This document shows, in pieces, positions 35,144-44,858 of a stretch of DNA of 64,000 nt. The position numbers were made by a program, and so were the translations under genes. The DNA is from Shewanella litoralis (GTDB taxonomy: Bacteria; Pseudomonadota; Gammaproteobacteria; Enterobacterales; Shewanellaceae), in NCBI RefSeq assembly GCF_009828585.1, contig NZ_WSRZ01000011.1, positions 87,306 through 151,305 on the forward strand, given 5' to 3'. The number at the start of each line of letters is the position of its first letter. The first letter of the stretch is position 1. A model generated the notes under the pieces. It saw only the letters and a list, made by a program, of their open reading frames with translations. It did no database searches and was not told the DNA's origin.

Positions 35144-35431
35144 TTAATCTTTATTCACTGTCTCTGACTCGATCTTTTTCGTTGGCAGTTTTTGGATTGG
35201 CTGATTTCTGACGCACATTAAAGTGTCAGACATATACTGGCAACTGCCTATGTATAAATCCTGGTGTCCACCTTCAAACTGGCAGTCATCTGAACGGGCT
35301 TTGTCATGGCATACGCTAACAGCCTTTTCATTGAGATGGCCTGAATGAGCCTCGGCAAAGCTTGGAGTTAACATCAACACACAAGTGGCTAATACTGCAA
35401 TTAATGGCTTTTGTAACATGGCGATTGGCAT
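35144..35431 (-). CDS. Small secreted Cys-rich protein beside the YHYH gene
   Basis: A 95 aa protein with a signal peptide at about 1-28 (ending SFAEA). A short domain with five Cys follows (SVCHDKARSDDCQFEGGHQD, then GSCQYMSDTLMC). It starts 17 bp after the YHYH gene on the same strand, with an AGGAG upstream, so the two are an operon. I have no assigned family, but Cys-rich partners beside YHYH genes are recurrent. It is likely periplasmic and disulfide-bonded. Confidence 0.75.
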   Translation of the reverse strand: MPIAMLQKPLIAVLATCVLMLTPSFAEAHSGHLNEKAVSVCHDKARSDDCQFEGGHQDLYIGSCQYMSDTLMCVRNQPIQKLPTKKIESETVNKD

Positions 35432-35448
35432 GAAAGTTTGCGCTCCTA

Positions 35449-36522
35449 TTATTTTCTTTCTGGCGGATGGCCATCTCTTGGGGGCTTACCGCCTTCTGGT
35501 GGACGGCCTCCATCAGGTGGGCCGCCAGCTGGTCCGCCTACGGGACTGACCGTTTCACCATGCATGCAACCAATAAACATATTTTCACTCGGGCTTGCCG
35601 CATGGTAATGATAGCCACGAGTATCATCGGTGTTGCCACGGCATTCATCTAATGACTCTTCTTTTCCTTCAGCGTTTCTCATTGCATAAATACCGTAACC
35701 ATCTGATGCATAACCAATGAGTGGCGCGTGCCCGTCGGTGGTGTCTGTTGCCTGTTTATCGGTACAACCTGTGGTTGAATGATAGTGATAACCTTGATGC
35801 ACATTAATGTGCCCTCCACAGTCATCAAACGCGGCAATGGTGTAGCTGCCTAAAATGGCATTTACCGGCGCGGGGCCTGATAATTCTGCACCATCAAGCG
35901 CAATACCTACGGTATGTACTCGGCTAGACTGAGCCGCTGGAATAGGCGTTGTAGGAATAAGGTAAGTAAGAGTGAAGTCATCATCGAGATAGGATAGTTC
36001 ACACTCAATACAATTTTGTTTGTATTGTTCTGCAACATCGGGACGAGCGGCGCCTAAACAAGCTTCTTTGGTTGCGGTATACCGTACTTTATTGGTTTTA
36101 GCATCATAAACAAGCCACTTTTCATCGCCGTAGTATTCACCCAGCTTTAAGATAAATTCACCGGTGATATCCACCAAATCGCCACTGCCCGTTTTACTGA
36201 ACCACGCACCACCAACATCGGCACCATCGGTAGTATTTCTTGGGCAAAATGGGCCAGGTTCCCGACCGGCTGGAGCACCTGAGGTCGTAAACTCGTAACA
36301 GGTTGTGACATTACCCTGCGCGGTTTCACAGTCAACGATTTTAGGAGGTTGTGTAAATGCACCCTCAGTAAACATGACAAGATCGATTCCTGAGGTTTTT
36401 ACTGTGGGTTCAATTTTATCGCCAGGGGAAAACTCACACCCGCTTAATGAGATAAGGCTAAACGCCATAAGGCCTATTGATAAGCTTGCTTTAGGTAGCA
36501 CCATGAATGATTTCCTTTTCAA
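35449..36522 (-). CDS. YHYH domain lipoprotein
   Basis: A 357 aa lipoprotein. A lipobox LISLSGC gives the acylated Cys at about residue 29. Two YHYH motifs, in NVHQGYHYHSTTGC and TRGYHYHAASPSENMFIGC, define the YHYH family (PF14240), whose function is unknown. The His and Cys pattern suggests metal binding or a redox role. The C-terminal 30 residues are a Pro/Gly-rich tail (GGPPDGGRPPEGGKPP). It is first in a two-gene operon with the small Cys-rich protein. The start has an RBS GGAAA. It belongs to the periplasmic face of the inner membrane or to the outer membrane. Confidence 0.87.
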   Translation of the reverse strand: MKRKSFMVLPKASLSIGLMAFSLISLSGCEFSPGDKIEPTVKTSGIDLVMFTEGAFTQPPKIVDCETAQGNVTTCYEFTTSGAPAGREPGPFCPRNTTDGADVGGAWFSKTGSGDLVDITGEFILKLGEYYGDEKWLVYDAKTNKVRYTATKEACLGAARPDVAEQYKQNCIECELSYLDDDFTLTYLIPTTPIPAAQSSRVHTVGIALDGAELSGPAPVNAILGSYTIAAFDDCGGHINVHQGYHYHSTTGCTDKQATDTTDGHAPLIGYASDGYGIYAMRNAEGKEESLDECRGNTDDTRGYHYHAASPSENMFIGCMHGETVSPVGGPAGGPPDGGRPPEGGKPPRDGHPPERK

Positions 36523-36587
36523 TGAGTCATATTGAGATGTTAATTGGTTAGCATTGTAATAGAACTTAATGTAGCAACGTTTAATTT

Positions 36588-36901
36588 ATACCAATTCACT
36601 TTAATTATGTGACCAATCAGAGTCACTCAGATTGTTCAGTTTGAGGCGCATTGTTGAAATAATGGTTATTCCCTTCTAAGACGATGCAACAAAGAAATGA
36701 ACGGTCTGAGTGTCTCCTGCAAGGCGGGTTTCTGTGCCTTCTATGCTGCTTAATAGCATTTTGACGTACGACTGCATGGATGCAGGAGGTAGAGCAACGC
36801 AGGAGCAGTTGCCGAGAGCAACTATGCCTTCAATTCTATTACTTGCCTAGAAGGCACAGAATTCCCGCTGAATGACCAGATAATTAATGGAATTGGTATT
36901 A
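36588..36901. mobile_element. MITE-like ~314 bp non-autonomous element
   Basis: The ends are imperfect inverted repeats: TATACCAATTCACTTTAATT on the left, and AATACCAATTCCATTAATTA as the reverse complement of the right end. An inner inverted pair joins 36724-36743 (GCGGGTTTCTGTGCCTTCTA) and 36848-36868. A GGA-centred palindrome, CTGCATGGATGCAG (36772-36785), lies between. No transposase is present. The right-end sequence TACCATTTCCATTAATTA recurs at 63652, next to the IS982 transposase. Confidence 0.7.
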
Positions 36902-36924
36902 ATGCTCAAAATTTACCACTCCAA

Positions 36925-36948
36925 TAATAAAAGGAAGCTTTCGCCTCC
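36925..36948 (-). terminator. Terminator of the M28 peptidase gene
   Basis: GGAAGC (36933-36938) pairs with GCCTCC (36943-36948) around a 4 nt loop with one G-U pair. On the minus strand TTTTATTATT follows. It lies 24 bp past the peptidase stop. Confidence 0.6.
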
Positions 36949-36971
36949 TCTCTTTATCCAACTAGCTAACA

Positions 36972-38561
36972 CTACTTACCGTCCATCGCTCGACGTTTTT
37001 TAAAGTCAGATTCTTCTAGCCATTTTGGCCAGTCGTTGTTGTTGGCAAGCTTTTCAATAATGTCACTGATTAAAGCGAGGTCTTGCTCGACTCCGCCTAA
37101 ATTCCAGCTGGCATCATAATCGTCAGCACCTTGATGATATTTATGAGCAATATAATCTGGGTCAGTATCACCTAGGCTCATAAACATTAACCCTGGCACT
37201 CCTTGTTGGGCTAAGGCAAAGTGGTCTGAACGGAACATAAGGCCATTTTGTGGGCGAGGGTCTGCTTTTACAGTGCGCCCTTGTGCTTTGGCGGCATCAT
37301 CTAAATAGGTCTCTAACTCTGACACGCCCTGGCCATAACGCAGGATGTAATTAACACCTTTGCCAACGTTCATGCCGTCTATGTTTAAAAACGATACGAG
37401 TTGTTTGGTCGGTACAGGTGGATTGGCAGCAAAGTATTGCGCACCAATAAGGCCTGTTTCTTCTGCGGTAAAGGCTGCAAACAAAATAGAGCGTTTAGGG
37501 ACTTTGTTTTGCGCTTTAAAATGACGCGCTAACTGTAATACCCCGGCAACACCTGAGGCATTATCGACAGCACCGTTTAAAATAACGGTCTTACCGTTTT
37601 CTACTGTCTTACCTAAATGATCCCAATGCGCATGCATAACTACCCATTCATCGGCTTGTGAACTGCCAGGTAAAATACCTGCTACGTTATAAGAGGTTGC
37701 CAATTCGATTTGGTTTTTGAGGGTTAAATTGGCTTTAAGTTTAAGTGGTATCGCTTTAAAACCTGGCTTTGCGGCGGTGAGTTTCAGAGTGTCGTAATCA
37801 AGGCCTGCTGCGCTAAATATTTTTTGTGCACCGTGATGTTGAACCCAGCCCATGACACCGATGTGAGATTGATTTTTGTGGTTATCCACTAAAGTATATT
37901 TGGTATTGGTGTTGCTGTTTTCAACGACGTTCCAGCCGTAGGCTGCGGGTGCAGTTTCGTGCACAATAAACACCGCTTTGGCGCCCTGCCTTGCTGCTTC
38001 TTCGTACTTGTAAGTCCAGCGGCCATAGTAGGTCATGGCATTACCTTTAAAAACATCAGGGTCTTGAGTGGCAAAACCTGGGTCGTTAACTAGCACAATA
38101 ACCGTTTTGCCTTTCACATCAACATTGGCGTAATCGTTCCATTGATATTCTGGGGCATTGATACCGTACCCCACAAAAACAACGTCGCTGTTGTCTAATG
38201 ACACTTGTGGCTGAATTTGTTCGGTGCGGGCGGTAAAGTCGCTGCCGTTATTTAGCACCACATCAGCAATGGTTAGCTGCATGGTTTGATCGGCAGTTAT
38301 TTTAGCCATAGGCACTGCTTGACGGTAGCTGTCGCCAAAACCCGGTTTGAGCCCTATCGCTTTGTATGCTTTCTCTAAATACTCAACGGTCAATGTCTCG
38401 CCCTTAGACAAAGGCCCACGACCTTCAAATTCATCACTGGCAAGTGTTTCTACATCTTGGCGGTAGTTTTTTTCATCAAACTGAAACGGCGCGGCATTTG
38501 CGCTTGGTAATAAAAAAACACCACACACCGCTAATAAACGAAAGGTATTCACAGACAACAT
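36972..38561 (-). CDS. Exported M28 family zinc aminopeptidase
   Basis: A 529 aa secreted peptidase with a signal peptide at about 1-23 (PSANA). A PA-like insert spans roughly 130-290. The catalytic M28 domain has the two-zinc ligand set: HAHWDHLG (near 310), GAVDNASG, the Glu pair in TAEETGLIG, NIDGMN and the late His in HKYHQGADDYD. This is the standard co-catalytic arrangement, so it should be active. It releases N-terminal amino acids from peptides, probably in the periplasm or outside the cell. It is monocistronic, with its own terminator at 36925-36948, and divergent from the small gene at 38747. Confidence 0.92.
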   Translation of the reverse strand: MLSVNTFRLLAVCGVFLLPSANAAPFQFDEKNYRQDVETLASDEFEGRGPLSKGETLTVEYLEKAYKAIGLKPGFGDSYRQAVPMAKITADQTMQLTIADVVLNNGSDFTARTEQIQPQVSLDNSDVVFVGYGINAPEYQWNDYANVDVKGKTVIVLVNDPGFATQDPDVFKGNAMTYYGRWTYKYEEAARQGAKAVFIVHETAPAAYGWNVVENSNTNTKYTLVDNHKNQSHIGVMGWVQHHGAQKIFSAAGLDYDTLKLTAAKPGFKAIPLKLKANLTLKNQIELATSYNVAGILPGSSQADEWVVMHAHWDHLGKTVENGKTVILNGAVDNASGVAGVLQLARHFKAQNKVPKRSILFAAFTAEETGLIGAQYFAANPPVPTKQLVSFLNIDGMNVGKGVNYILRYGQGVSELETYLDDAAKAQGRTVKADPRPQNGLMFRSDHFALAQQGVPGLMFMSLGDTDPDYIAHKYHQGADDYDASWNLGGVEQDLALISDIIEKLANNNDWPKWLEESDFKKRRAMDGK

Positions 38562-38662
38562 CCTTTGTTAAATATTAAGAAAATTTATTGTAACAGCTAG
38601 TTAGTAAATCGAAAGAAGTATATCTAGCCAAATAAAATCAAGACCAAGCGTACAAATCTACT

Positions 38663-38715
38663 TGACATATTATGTCCAAAAGCCTACCTTAAATACTTGG
38701 CTGACATATTATGTC
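38663..38715. promoter_or_regulatory. Paired 14-bp palindromic operator-like sites
   Basis: TGACATATTATGTC occurs identically at 38663-38676 and 38702-38715. Its core GACATA-T-TATGTC is a near-perfect dyad. The spacing is 39 bp. The first copy overlaps a TTGACA (38662-38667) that could be the -35 of the next gene. The arrangement suggests binding of a dimeric regulator controlling the small downstream gene and possibly the divergent M28 peptidase. Confidence 0.55.
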
Positions 38716-38746
38716 TTTAAGTTCACAACCAAAACAAGGAAGGTAT

Positions 38747-39085
38747 ATGAAAACTATCATCATCGGAATATTAAGTTTTGCCATAGGTATTAGTGTGGCT
38801 GGTATTGTTGGACTGAAGTTATTTGCTTATGGCGGTCAAAGTGTTGCGGCGGCTGAAATCCAAATGGCCACGACAACATTACAACTCATTGAGTCAAAAC
38901 AGATCGATGTGGCTGTGAGTAAATTGTGTTCAATATTACCCATTGCACTAAACAACAAAGCTGACATGGACGCTTCATGGTTTGCTACTGAATTTAACTA
39001 CGGTAGTCATAATACAAATGACGAAAATATTGAAGTTCAAGCCGCTTCATTGCTCGAGCAACAAGGCATTTGCCACAATCTGTAA
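38747..39085 (+). CDS. Small membrane-anchored hypothetical protein
   Basis: A 112 aa protein with one N-terminal hydrophobic segment (IIIGILSFAIGISVAGIVGLKLF), either a signal anchor or an uncleaved signal, followed by a soluble domain with two Cys. The ATG at 38747 is preceded by AAGGAAGG. An upstream ATG at 38711 falls inside a palindromic site and is unlikely. I do not recognise the family. It stands alone behind the paired palindromes at 38663-38715. Confidence 0.65.
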   Translation: MKTIIIGILSFAIGISVAGIVGLKLFAYGGQSVAAAEIQMATTTLQLIESKQIDVAVSKLCSILPIALNNKADMDASWFATEFNYGSHNTNDENIEVQAASLLEQQGICHNL

Positions 39086-39120
39086 GCTTAATTGGCTTCA
39101 AGGTTGTTTTTGTGGCGATT

Positions 39121-40614
39121 TTACCGGGTGTTCAAAAGCGGTAAGCTAAGCCCGGGTTGGCCTGGTGCTGCCAGGTAACGTTTGTCTATCCATAATCCGA
39201 TAGCGGCAACTAACACATCACCGTAAAAAATTAATGGAATTTGCTGACGACGCCATGGCGGTATATGACACTCCTGCCAAAGCTTTTTAAGCTCACGCGG
39301 TTTGCTGCGCTGCGATGTGGCAAACTGTGGCTGACATTTAATTGCACCAGATGCACCATACTGCACAGTGATTTGTGCTTGATCAAAAGGCAAGGCAAGT
39401 AACGGCGTTACTGATGTTGAAATATCTTGCTGTGCAAGCTCTTGCGCCTGAATTTGCACACTAAATGGCAGCTGCCCTATTTTGCCCGTGGCTTGATTTA
39501 GCTCGCCGGCTAATACTGCGCGAATATCATTTTCAAGCTTTGTGGCATCGACAGGTTCAAGCGCTTGATGGGTTAATACATAAGCCGCATTGGCAAAGCG
39601 TTTAACCTGATAATCGCCCCATTGAATGGCCACATTGGCATCATCTTTGGCCTCGATCAATTGCAACAATATTTGCTGTAATTGCGATTGCGATGGCAAA
39701 CTCACACCACAATGCTGTAAATAACCTCGAAATAACAATGCTTGCCATGCAGGCGTTAATTGGCTCAACTGCGCCAGTTTAAACCCACTAGACTCAGTGA
39801 TTAACCCGTCGGTATCGGTGGGTAGAGTTAACCATTGGGGTAAGCGATAACTCACTTCATCATCAATCACTTGTTGTTGCTGTGCACACAATGCGGCGCT
39901 TCTTGCTGCTGTGGTGGCAATGCTTGGCCAGCGTTGTTTTAGGCGAGGAATAATCTCTAGGCGTAAAAAGTTACGATCGTAACTGTCGTCTTGATTACTC
40001 TCATCTTCTATGTGGCTTAATTGGTATTGAGTTGCAAATTGCTCTATTTGCAGACGGCTAATGGCTAACAGCGGTCTAAGCAACCAGGATTGCTTGTATA
40101 ATTGCATTGGCGCCATCGCGCCCAGGCCTTTGGGGCCCTGACCACGTTTTAATGCCAGTAATACGGTTTCGAGTTGATCATCTTGATGGTGGGCGGTAAG
40201 TAAGATATCGCCAGGATTAAGATAACGGTCAAAAGCCTGATAGCGCGCATCACGCGCTTTGGCTTCTAAGCTTTCCCTTGGGCCTTTTTCTACCTTAACC
40301 CGCTCTATTTGTACTGGCAGTTGGTAGTGATTCGCACGGCTAATACAGTGCTCTACCCACACATTAGCATTAGGGCTTAAACCGTGATGCACGTGAATAA
40401 GCAAACATGCAATGTGTGGATGTTTTTGGGCAAAAGCACTTAAGCCAAACGCTAAGACCTCAGAGTCAATACCGCCACTGTAAGCCAACACTAACTTAGG
40501 CGCATGCTCATTGAGTTGCACACCTTGTTGGTACAAAGGTAGCACGCTATTTTCTAGCAAGGTTAATAGCTGAGCGGTTGTTATATTGTCTGACTTCTGC
40601 GCGGCATGAGTCAT
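39121..40614 (-). CDS. tilS: tRNA(Ile)-lysidine synthase
   Basis: A 497 aa enzyme that converts C34 of the AUA-reading tRNA-Ile to lysidine, using ATP and lysine. The PP-loop SGGIDS is at residues 46-51. LLTAHHQDDQLETVLLALKRG and DESNQDDSYDRNFLR are typical of TilS. The C-terminal domain ends with the RELKKLWQECHIPPWRRQQIP segment. It lies 9 bp after dnaE, on the same strand, so it is co-transcribed with dnaE. In E. coli accA and others lie between dnaE and tilS, and here they are absent. Confidence 0.95.
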   Translation of the reverse strand: MTHAAQKSDNITTAQLLTLLENSVLPLYQQGVQLNEHAPKLVLAYSGGIDSEVLAFGLSAFAQKHPHIACLLIHVHHGLSPNANVWVEHCISRANHYQLPVQIERVKVEKGPRESLEAKARDARYQAFDRYLNPGDILLTAHHQDDQLETVLLALKRGQGPKGLGAMAPMQLYKQSWLLRPLLAISRLQIEQFATQYQLSHIEDESNQDDSYDRNFLRLEIIPRLKQRWPSIATTAARSAALCAQQQQVIDDEVSYRLPQWLTLPTDTDGLITESSGFKLAQLSQLTPAWQALLFRGYLQHCGVSLPSQSQLQQILLQLIEAKDDANVAIQWGDYQVKRFANAAYVLTHQALEPVDATKLENDIRAVLAGELNQATGKIGQLPFSVQIQAQELAQQDISTSVTPLLALPFDQAQITVQYGASGAIKCQPQFATSQRSKPRELKKLWQECHIPPWRRQQIPLIFYGDVLVAAIGLWIDKRYLAAPGQPGLSLPLLNTR

Positions 40615-40623
40615 GATATCTGC

Positions 40624-43600
40624 CTAATTAAACGTAATTTTAACGTTATGTGAACCGAGCATACTTTCAAGTGATAGCATTAATTCATCACTTGGGTTGA
40701 CCCGCCATTCATTACCTAAGGTGATCTTACCGCTGGCTTCTGGTTTAACATAATTAATCACCACAGGCACTGCACCATTACGCCATGGCGTTAGGGTTTG
40801 CTCAAATGTTTCCAGCCATTCAGGGGTGACATCATTGCCTTGTACATTAATTTCAACCGCTTTGGCAAAGTGACTGCGAGCTTCACCAATTTCGATCACA
40901 TTACGGGCATTCATACGGTTGCCACCCGAGAAATCATCAAAACTGACATCGCCTTCACAAATAAGAATGCGATCTTTTTCAAGTAAGTGACCAAATTTTT
41001 CAAATGGCTCGGTAAATAGCATGATTTCGAGACGCGCACTTTTATCATCAAGGGTAACCAGACCCATTTTTGAACCACGCTTGGTGATCATCACTCGGGT
41101 TGCTACCACTAACCCAGCCGCTTTAACGGTTTTGCCCCGCTCGGTTGGATGAATGTCTTTTAAACGGCCATTGGTGTATTGCTTAAGCTCTTTTAAGTAC
41201 TGGTTAATCGGGTGTCCAGTTAAGTAGAGCCCTAAAGTTTCGCGCTCGCCTTCTAACCAAATTTTATCAGGCCATGGCGTGCACTGAACAAAGTTTTGCT
41301 TGCTGTCTTCTGGCTCGCTATTAAGCAAACCAAACATATCATGTTGGCCAATCGCTTCAGCTTTGGCATGCTGGGCTGCTGCGCTAATGGCTTCGGGTAA
41401 TGTTGCCATCATTGAGGCGCGATGTGGGCCTAGGGTGTCTAATGCCCCTGCTAAAATAAGTTTCTCGATGACGCGTTTGTTGAGCTTTTTTAAGTCGACA
41501 CGTGCACAGAAATCAAATAAATCGATAAAAGGGCCGTCTTTGCGAGCGTCTAAAATCGAATCAACAGGGCCCTCGCCCACGCCTTTAATGGCGCCAATGC
41601 CATAAACAATATTAAGGTCGTCATCAACGGTAAACTTAAACAAGCCTTTGTTCACATCTGGCGGAATAAGCGGTAAGCCCATGCGCTCACATTCATCAAC
41701 TAAGGTGACAATTTTGTCGGTGTTATCCATGTCGGCAGACATTACCGCGGCCATAAACTGCGCCGGATAATGGGTTTTAAGCCACAATGTTTGGTACGAC
41801 ACTAAAGCATATGCGGCCGAATGCGATTTGTTAAAACCGTAACCCGCAAACTTTTCTACCAGGTCGAAAATTTTCATCGACAGGTCGCCGTCGACCCCGT
41901 TCTTAATAGCACCTTCTTTAAAGGTGCCACGTTGCTTGGCCATTTCTTCCGGTTTTTTCTTACCCATTGCACGGCGGAGCATGTCCGCGCCGCCTAGGGT
42001 GTAACCAGAAAGTACCTGAGCAATCTGCATAACCTGCTCTTGATACAAGATAATGCCGTACGTAGGTGACAGTAACTCTTTTAATGATTCGTGTTGATAT
42101 TCAGAGTCTGGGTAAGACACTTCTTCACGGCCGTGCTTACGTTCGATAAAGTTATCAACCATGCCCGACTGCAGCGGCCCTGGACGAAACAGCGCCACCA
42201 ATGCAATCATGTCTTCAAAACAATCTGGCTGTAGACGTTTAATCAAATCTTTCATGCCGCGGGATTCGAGCTGGAATACCGCGGTGGTTTCGTAGCGTTG
42301 CAACAACCTGAAACAAGCAGGATCGGCAAGCGGGATGGATTCGATACGAACCGGCTCTTTACCTTCTTTAACTTGGCGCGGATTAATCATCTGCAATGCC
42401 CAGTCAATAATGGTTAAGGTCCGTAACCCCAAGAAGTCGAACTTAACTAAACCGGCGGTTTCAACGTCGTTTTTATCAAACTGGGTAACCGGGTTTAAAC
42501 CTTCTGCGTCGCAATATAGCGGCGCAAAGTCTGTGATCCGTGTGGGGGCAATCACCACACCACCGGCATGTTTACCCGCGTTACGGGTGACCCCTTCAAG
42601 GCGGCGACACATGTCGATTAGCTCTTTTACGTCTTCATCTGCGGCGTAGGCTTCAGGTAGCGCAGGCTCAACCTCAAAGGCCTTGGCCAATGTCATCCCA
42701 GGTTCTGCTGGGATCATTTTTGTTAAGCGTTCAACAAAACCGTATGGATGGCCTAATACACGGCCAACATCACGTACAACCGCTTTGGCCGCCATGGTTC
42801 CAAAGGTAATAATCTGTGATACCGCTTCACGGCCATATAGCTCGGCTACGTGGTCAATCACCTCGTCACGACGGTCCATACAAAAGTCGACGTCAAAATC
42901 GGGCATCGAGACACGTTCAGGGTTTAAGAAACGTTCAAACAGTAAGTCGTACTCTAGCGGATCAAGGTCGGTAATTTTAAGCGCATAGGCCACCAGCGAC
43001 CCCGCACCAGAACCACGACCAGGCCCGACAGGAATACCGTTATCTTTACCCCACTGAATAAATTCCATTACGATAAGGAAGTAACCCGGGAAACCCATCT
43101 GGTTAATGACTTTGAGTTCAATTTCGAGGCGTTCGTCATACTCACCACGCTTTTCAGCTCGTACCTGTGGATCAGGAAATAAAAACTCGAGTCGCTCTTC
43201 TAAGCCTTTTTCAGACACATCAACTAAAAAGTCTTCAATTGATAAGTCGCCAGTGGGGAAGTTCGGCAGAAAATACTCGTACAATCGAATGGTAACGTTA
43301 CAACGTTTAGCAATTTCGACGGTATTTTGTATCGCCGAAGGGATATCGCTAAACAGTTCGCACATCTCATCTTGACTGCGTAAATACTGTTGGTCGCTGT
43401 AGGTTTTAGGGCGACGAGGATCCACAAGGGTAAAACCATCATGAATTGCCACGCGAATTTCGTGTGCTTCAAAGTCATCTTGCTTTAAAAACACCACCTG
43501 GTTAGTGGCAACAACCGGCAAACCTCTGCTTGATGCAAGTTCAACTGCCATGTGCAGGTAACGTTCTTCATCGGCGCGCCCGGTTCGAATTAATTCTAAA

Positions 43601-44100
43601 TAATAGCGGTCGTTAAAGTGTTGTTGGTAAAAGCTCACTAAAGCGTCAACCTGGTTTTGATTGCCTTTTAATAACGCCTTACCAACATCACCTTCTTTAG
43701 CACCCGATAAAATAATCAAACCACGGTTAAATTTAATCAGCCAATCTTGATCAATCACTACCCGGCCATCAATTTGACCACGCAAATAGGCTTCACTGAT
43801 TAATTGGGTCAAGTTTTGATAGCCTTCGTTGTCCATCGCAATAATGGTCAACGCGCAAAATTCTTTTTCAAAGCCTGGCGTTTGCACCCAAAAGTCGGCA
43901 CCGACTATGGGTTTAATTCCTGCGCCATGGCAACCACCATAAAACTTTACCAGGCCGCAAAAGTTGTTTTGATCGGTTAACGCTATCGCCGCCATGTCGA
44001 GGCTTTCTGCCGCGGCAATAATGGGCTTAACTTTTGCGACGCCGTCTGACATCGAAAAATCACTGTGAACGCGTAAATGAACAAAACGAGGATCGGACAT
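40624..44100 (-). CDS. dnaE: DNA polymerase III alpha subunit
   Basis: The replicative polymerase catalytic subunit, 1158 aa, close to the 1160 aa of E. coli. The N-terminal PHP domain starts [18 protein letters not shown]. The catalytic Asp residues D401 and D403 are in [14 protein letters not shown] (399-412), at the same positions as in E. coli. The [16 protein letters not shown] segment and the tandem helix-hairpin-helix region near residues 800-870 follow, then an OB fold near 990-1060. It acts with epsilon and theta in the core. It is encoded after rnhB, with 110 bp between them. Confidence 0.97.
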   Translation of the reverse strand: MSDPRFVHLRVHSDFSMSDGVAKVKPIIAAAESLDMAAIALTDQNNFCGLVKFYGGCHGAGIKPIVGADFWVQTPGFEKEFCALTIIAMDNEGYQNLTQLISEAYLRGQIDGRVVIDQDWLIKFNRGLIILSGAKEGDVGKALLKGNQNQVDALVSFYQQHFNDRYYLELIRTGRADEERYLHMAVELASSRGLPVVATNQVVFLKQDDFEAHEIRVAIHDGFTLVDPRRPKTYSDQQYLRSQDEMCELFSDIPSAIQNTVEIAKRCNVTIRLYEYFLPNFPTGDLSIEDFLVDVSEKGLEERLEFLFPDPQVRAEKRGEYDERLEIELKVINQMGFPGYFLIVMEFIQWGKDNGIPVGPGRGSGAGSLVAYALKITDLDPLEYDLLFERFLNPERVSMPDFDVDFCMDRRDEVIDHVAELYGREAVSQIITFGTMAAKAVVRDVGRVLGHPYGFVERLTKMIPAEPGMTLAKAFEVEPALPEAYAADEDVKELIDMCRRLEGVTRNAGKHAGGVVIAPTRITDFAPLYCDAEGLNPVTQFDKNDVETAGLVKFDFLGLRTLTIIDWALQMINPRQVKEGKEPVRIESIPLADPACFRLLQRYETTAVFQLESRGMKDLIKRLQPDCFEDMIALVALFRPGPLQSGMVDNFIERKHGREEVSYPDSEYQHESLKELLSPTYGIILYQEQVMQIAQVLSGYTLGGADMLRRAMGKKKPEEMAKQRGTFKEGAIKNGVDGDLSMKIFDLVEKFAGYGFNKSHSAAYALVSYQTLWLKTHYPAQFMAAVMSADMDNTDKIVTLVDECERMGLPLIPPDVNKGLFKFTVDDDLNIVYGIGAIKGVGEGPVDSILDARKDGPFIDLFDFCARVDLKKLNKRVIEKLILAGALDTLGPHRASMMATLPEAISAAAQHAKAEAIGQHDMFGLLNSEPEDSKQNFVQCTPWPDKIWLEGERETLGLYLTGHPINQYLKELKQYTNGRLKDIHPTERGKTVKAAGLVVATRVMITKRGSKMGLVTLDDKSARLEIMLFTEPFEKFGHLLEKDRILICEGDVSFDDFSGGNRMNARNVIEIGEARSHFAKAVEINVQGNDVTPEWLETFEQTLTPWRNGAVPVVINYVKPEASGKITLGNEWRVNPSDELMLSLESMLGSHNVKITFN

Positions 44101-44210
44101 AGATTAATTATTCTTCGAAAAAGATGAATGTAATAACATGAAAAAGCGGGATTTAGACTATCAAACTAAGCAACTTTCTCCAATGATTAAGTCGGTTATT
44201 GTCTTTAATA

Positions 44211-44858
44211 TCAAGATTTATTCTGCAGTAAAATACGTTCAGCAACCGGTTTAAAGCTTTTACGATGCTCAGGCAATACGCCGTGCAATGCTAAAGCCTC
44301 AAAATGGGCTTTAGTTGGGTAGCCTTTGTGTTTAGCAAAGCCATATTGAGGATATTGCTGGTCTAGGATATCCATTTCAGCGTCGCGGGTCACTTTAGCA
44401 ATAATAGAAGCCGCACTAATGGCTGCTACTAAGCCGTCACCTTTAATCACGGCATGGCTAGCAATACCAAAGTCAGGTACACGATTACCGTCGACGAGCA
44501 CCCGTTGCGGCTCAATACTTAGCCCGGCAACTGCACGTTGCATGGCTAACATGGTGGCATGCAAAATATTCAACTCATCAATTTCTGCCGGGCTAGCTCG
44601 GCCAACACTGACACTCAGCGCGTTGTCGATAATATCTTGATATAAAGCATTACGGCGCTTTTCGCTGAGCTTTTTAGAGTCGTTTAAACCAGCAATAGGC
44701 TTATTAGGATCTAAAATCACAGCCGCTGTCACCACGTCGCCCACTAATGGGCCACGTCCAACTTCATCAACGCCAGCAACCACACCTTGCGATATCAAAT
44801 TGACTTGTTCAGGTGTGATGTTTTTTATCACAACAGGCATAGTATCAAGCGTTATCAT
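44211..44858 (-). CDS. rnhB: Ribonuclease HII
   Basis: Removes ribonucleotides from DNA by nicking RNA-DNA hybrids; 215 aa. The catalytic DEVGRG (in [12 protein letters not shown]) and later [21 protein letters not shown] are the family signature, with DxxGRG and Asp residues intact. I start it at the ATG at 44858, which overlaps the lpxB stop as TAATG and has AGGA upstream. A longer frame to 44921 is unlikely. It is coupled to lpxB, as in E. coli. Confidence 0.94.
   Translation of the reverse strand: MITLDTMPVVIKNITPEQVNLISQGVVAGVDEVGRGPLVGDVVTAAVILDPNKPIAGLNDSKKLSEKRRNALYQDIIDNALSVSVGRASPAEIDELNILHATMLAMQRAVAGLSIEPQRVLVDGNRVPDFGIASHAVIKGDGLVAAISAASIIAKVTRDAEMDILDQQYPQYGFAKHKGYPTKAHFEALALHGVLPEHRKSFKPVAERILLQNKS

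Noticed and set aside
34798-35211. 137-codon plus-strand frame
   Set aside because: It runs through the inverted composite repeat and antisense to the small Cys-rich gene. Frames of this kind in repeats are spurious.
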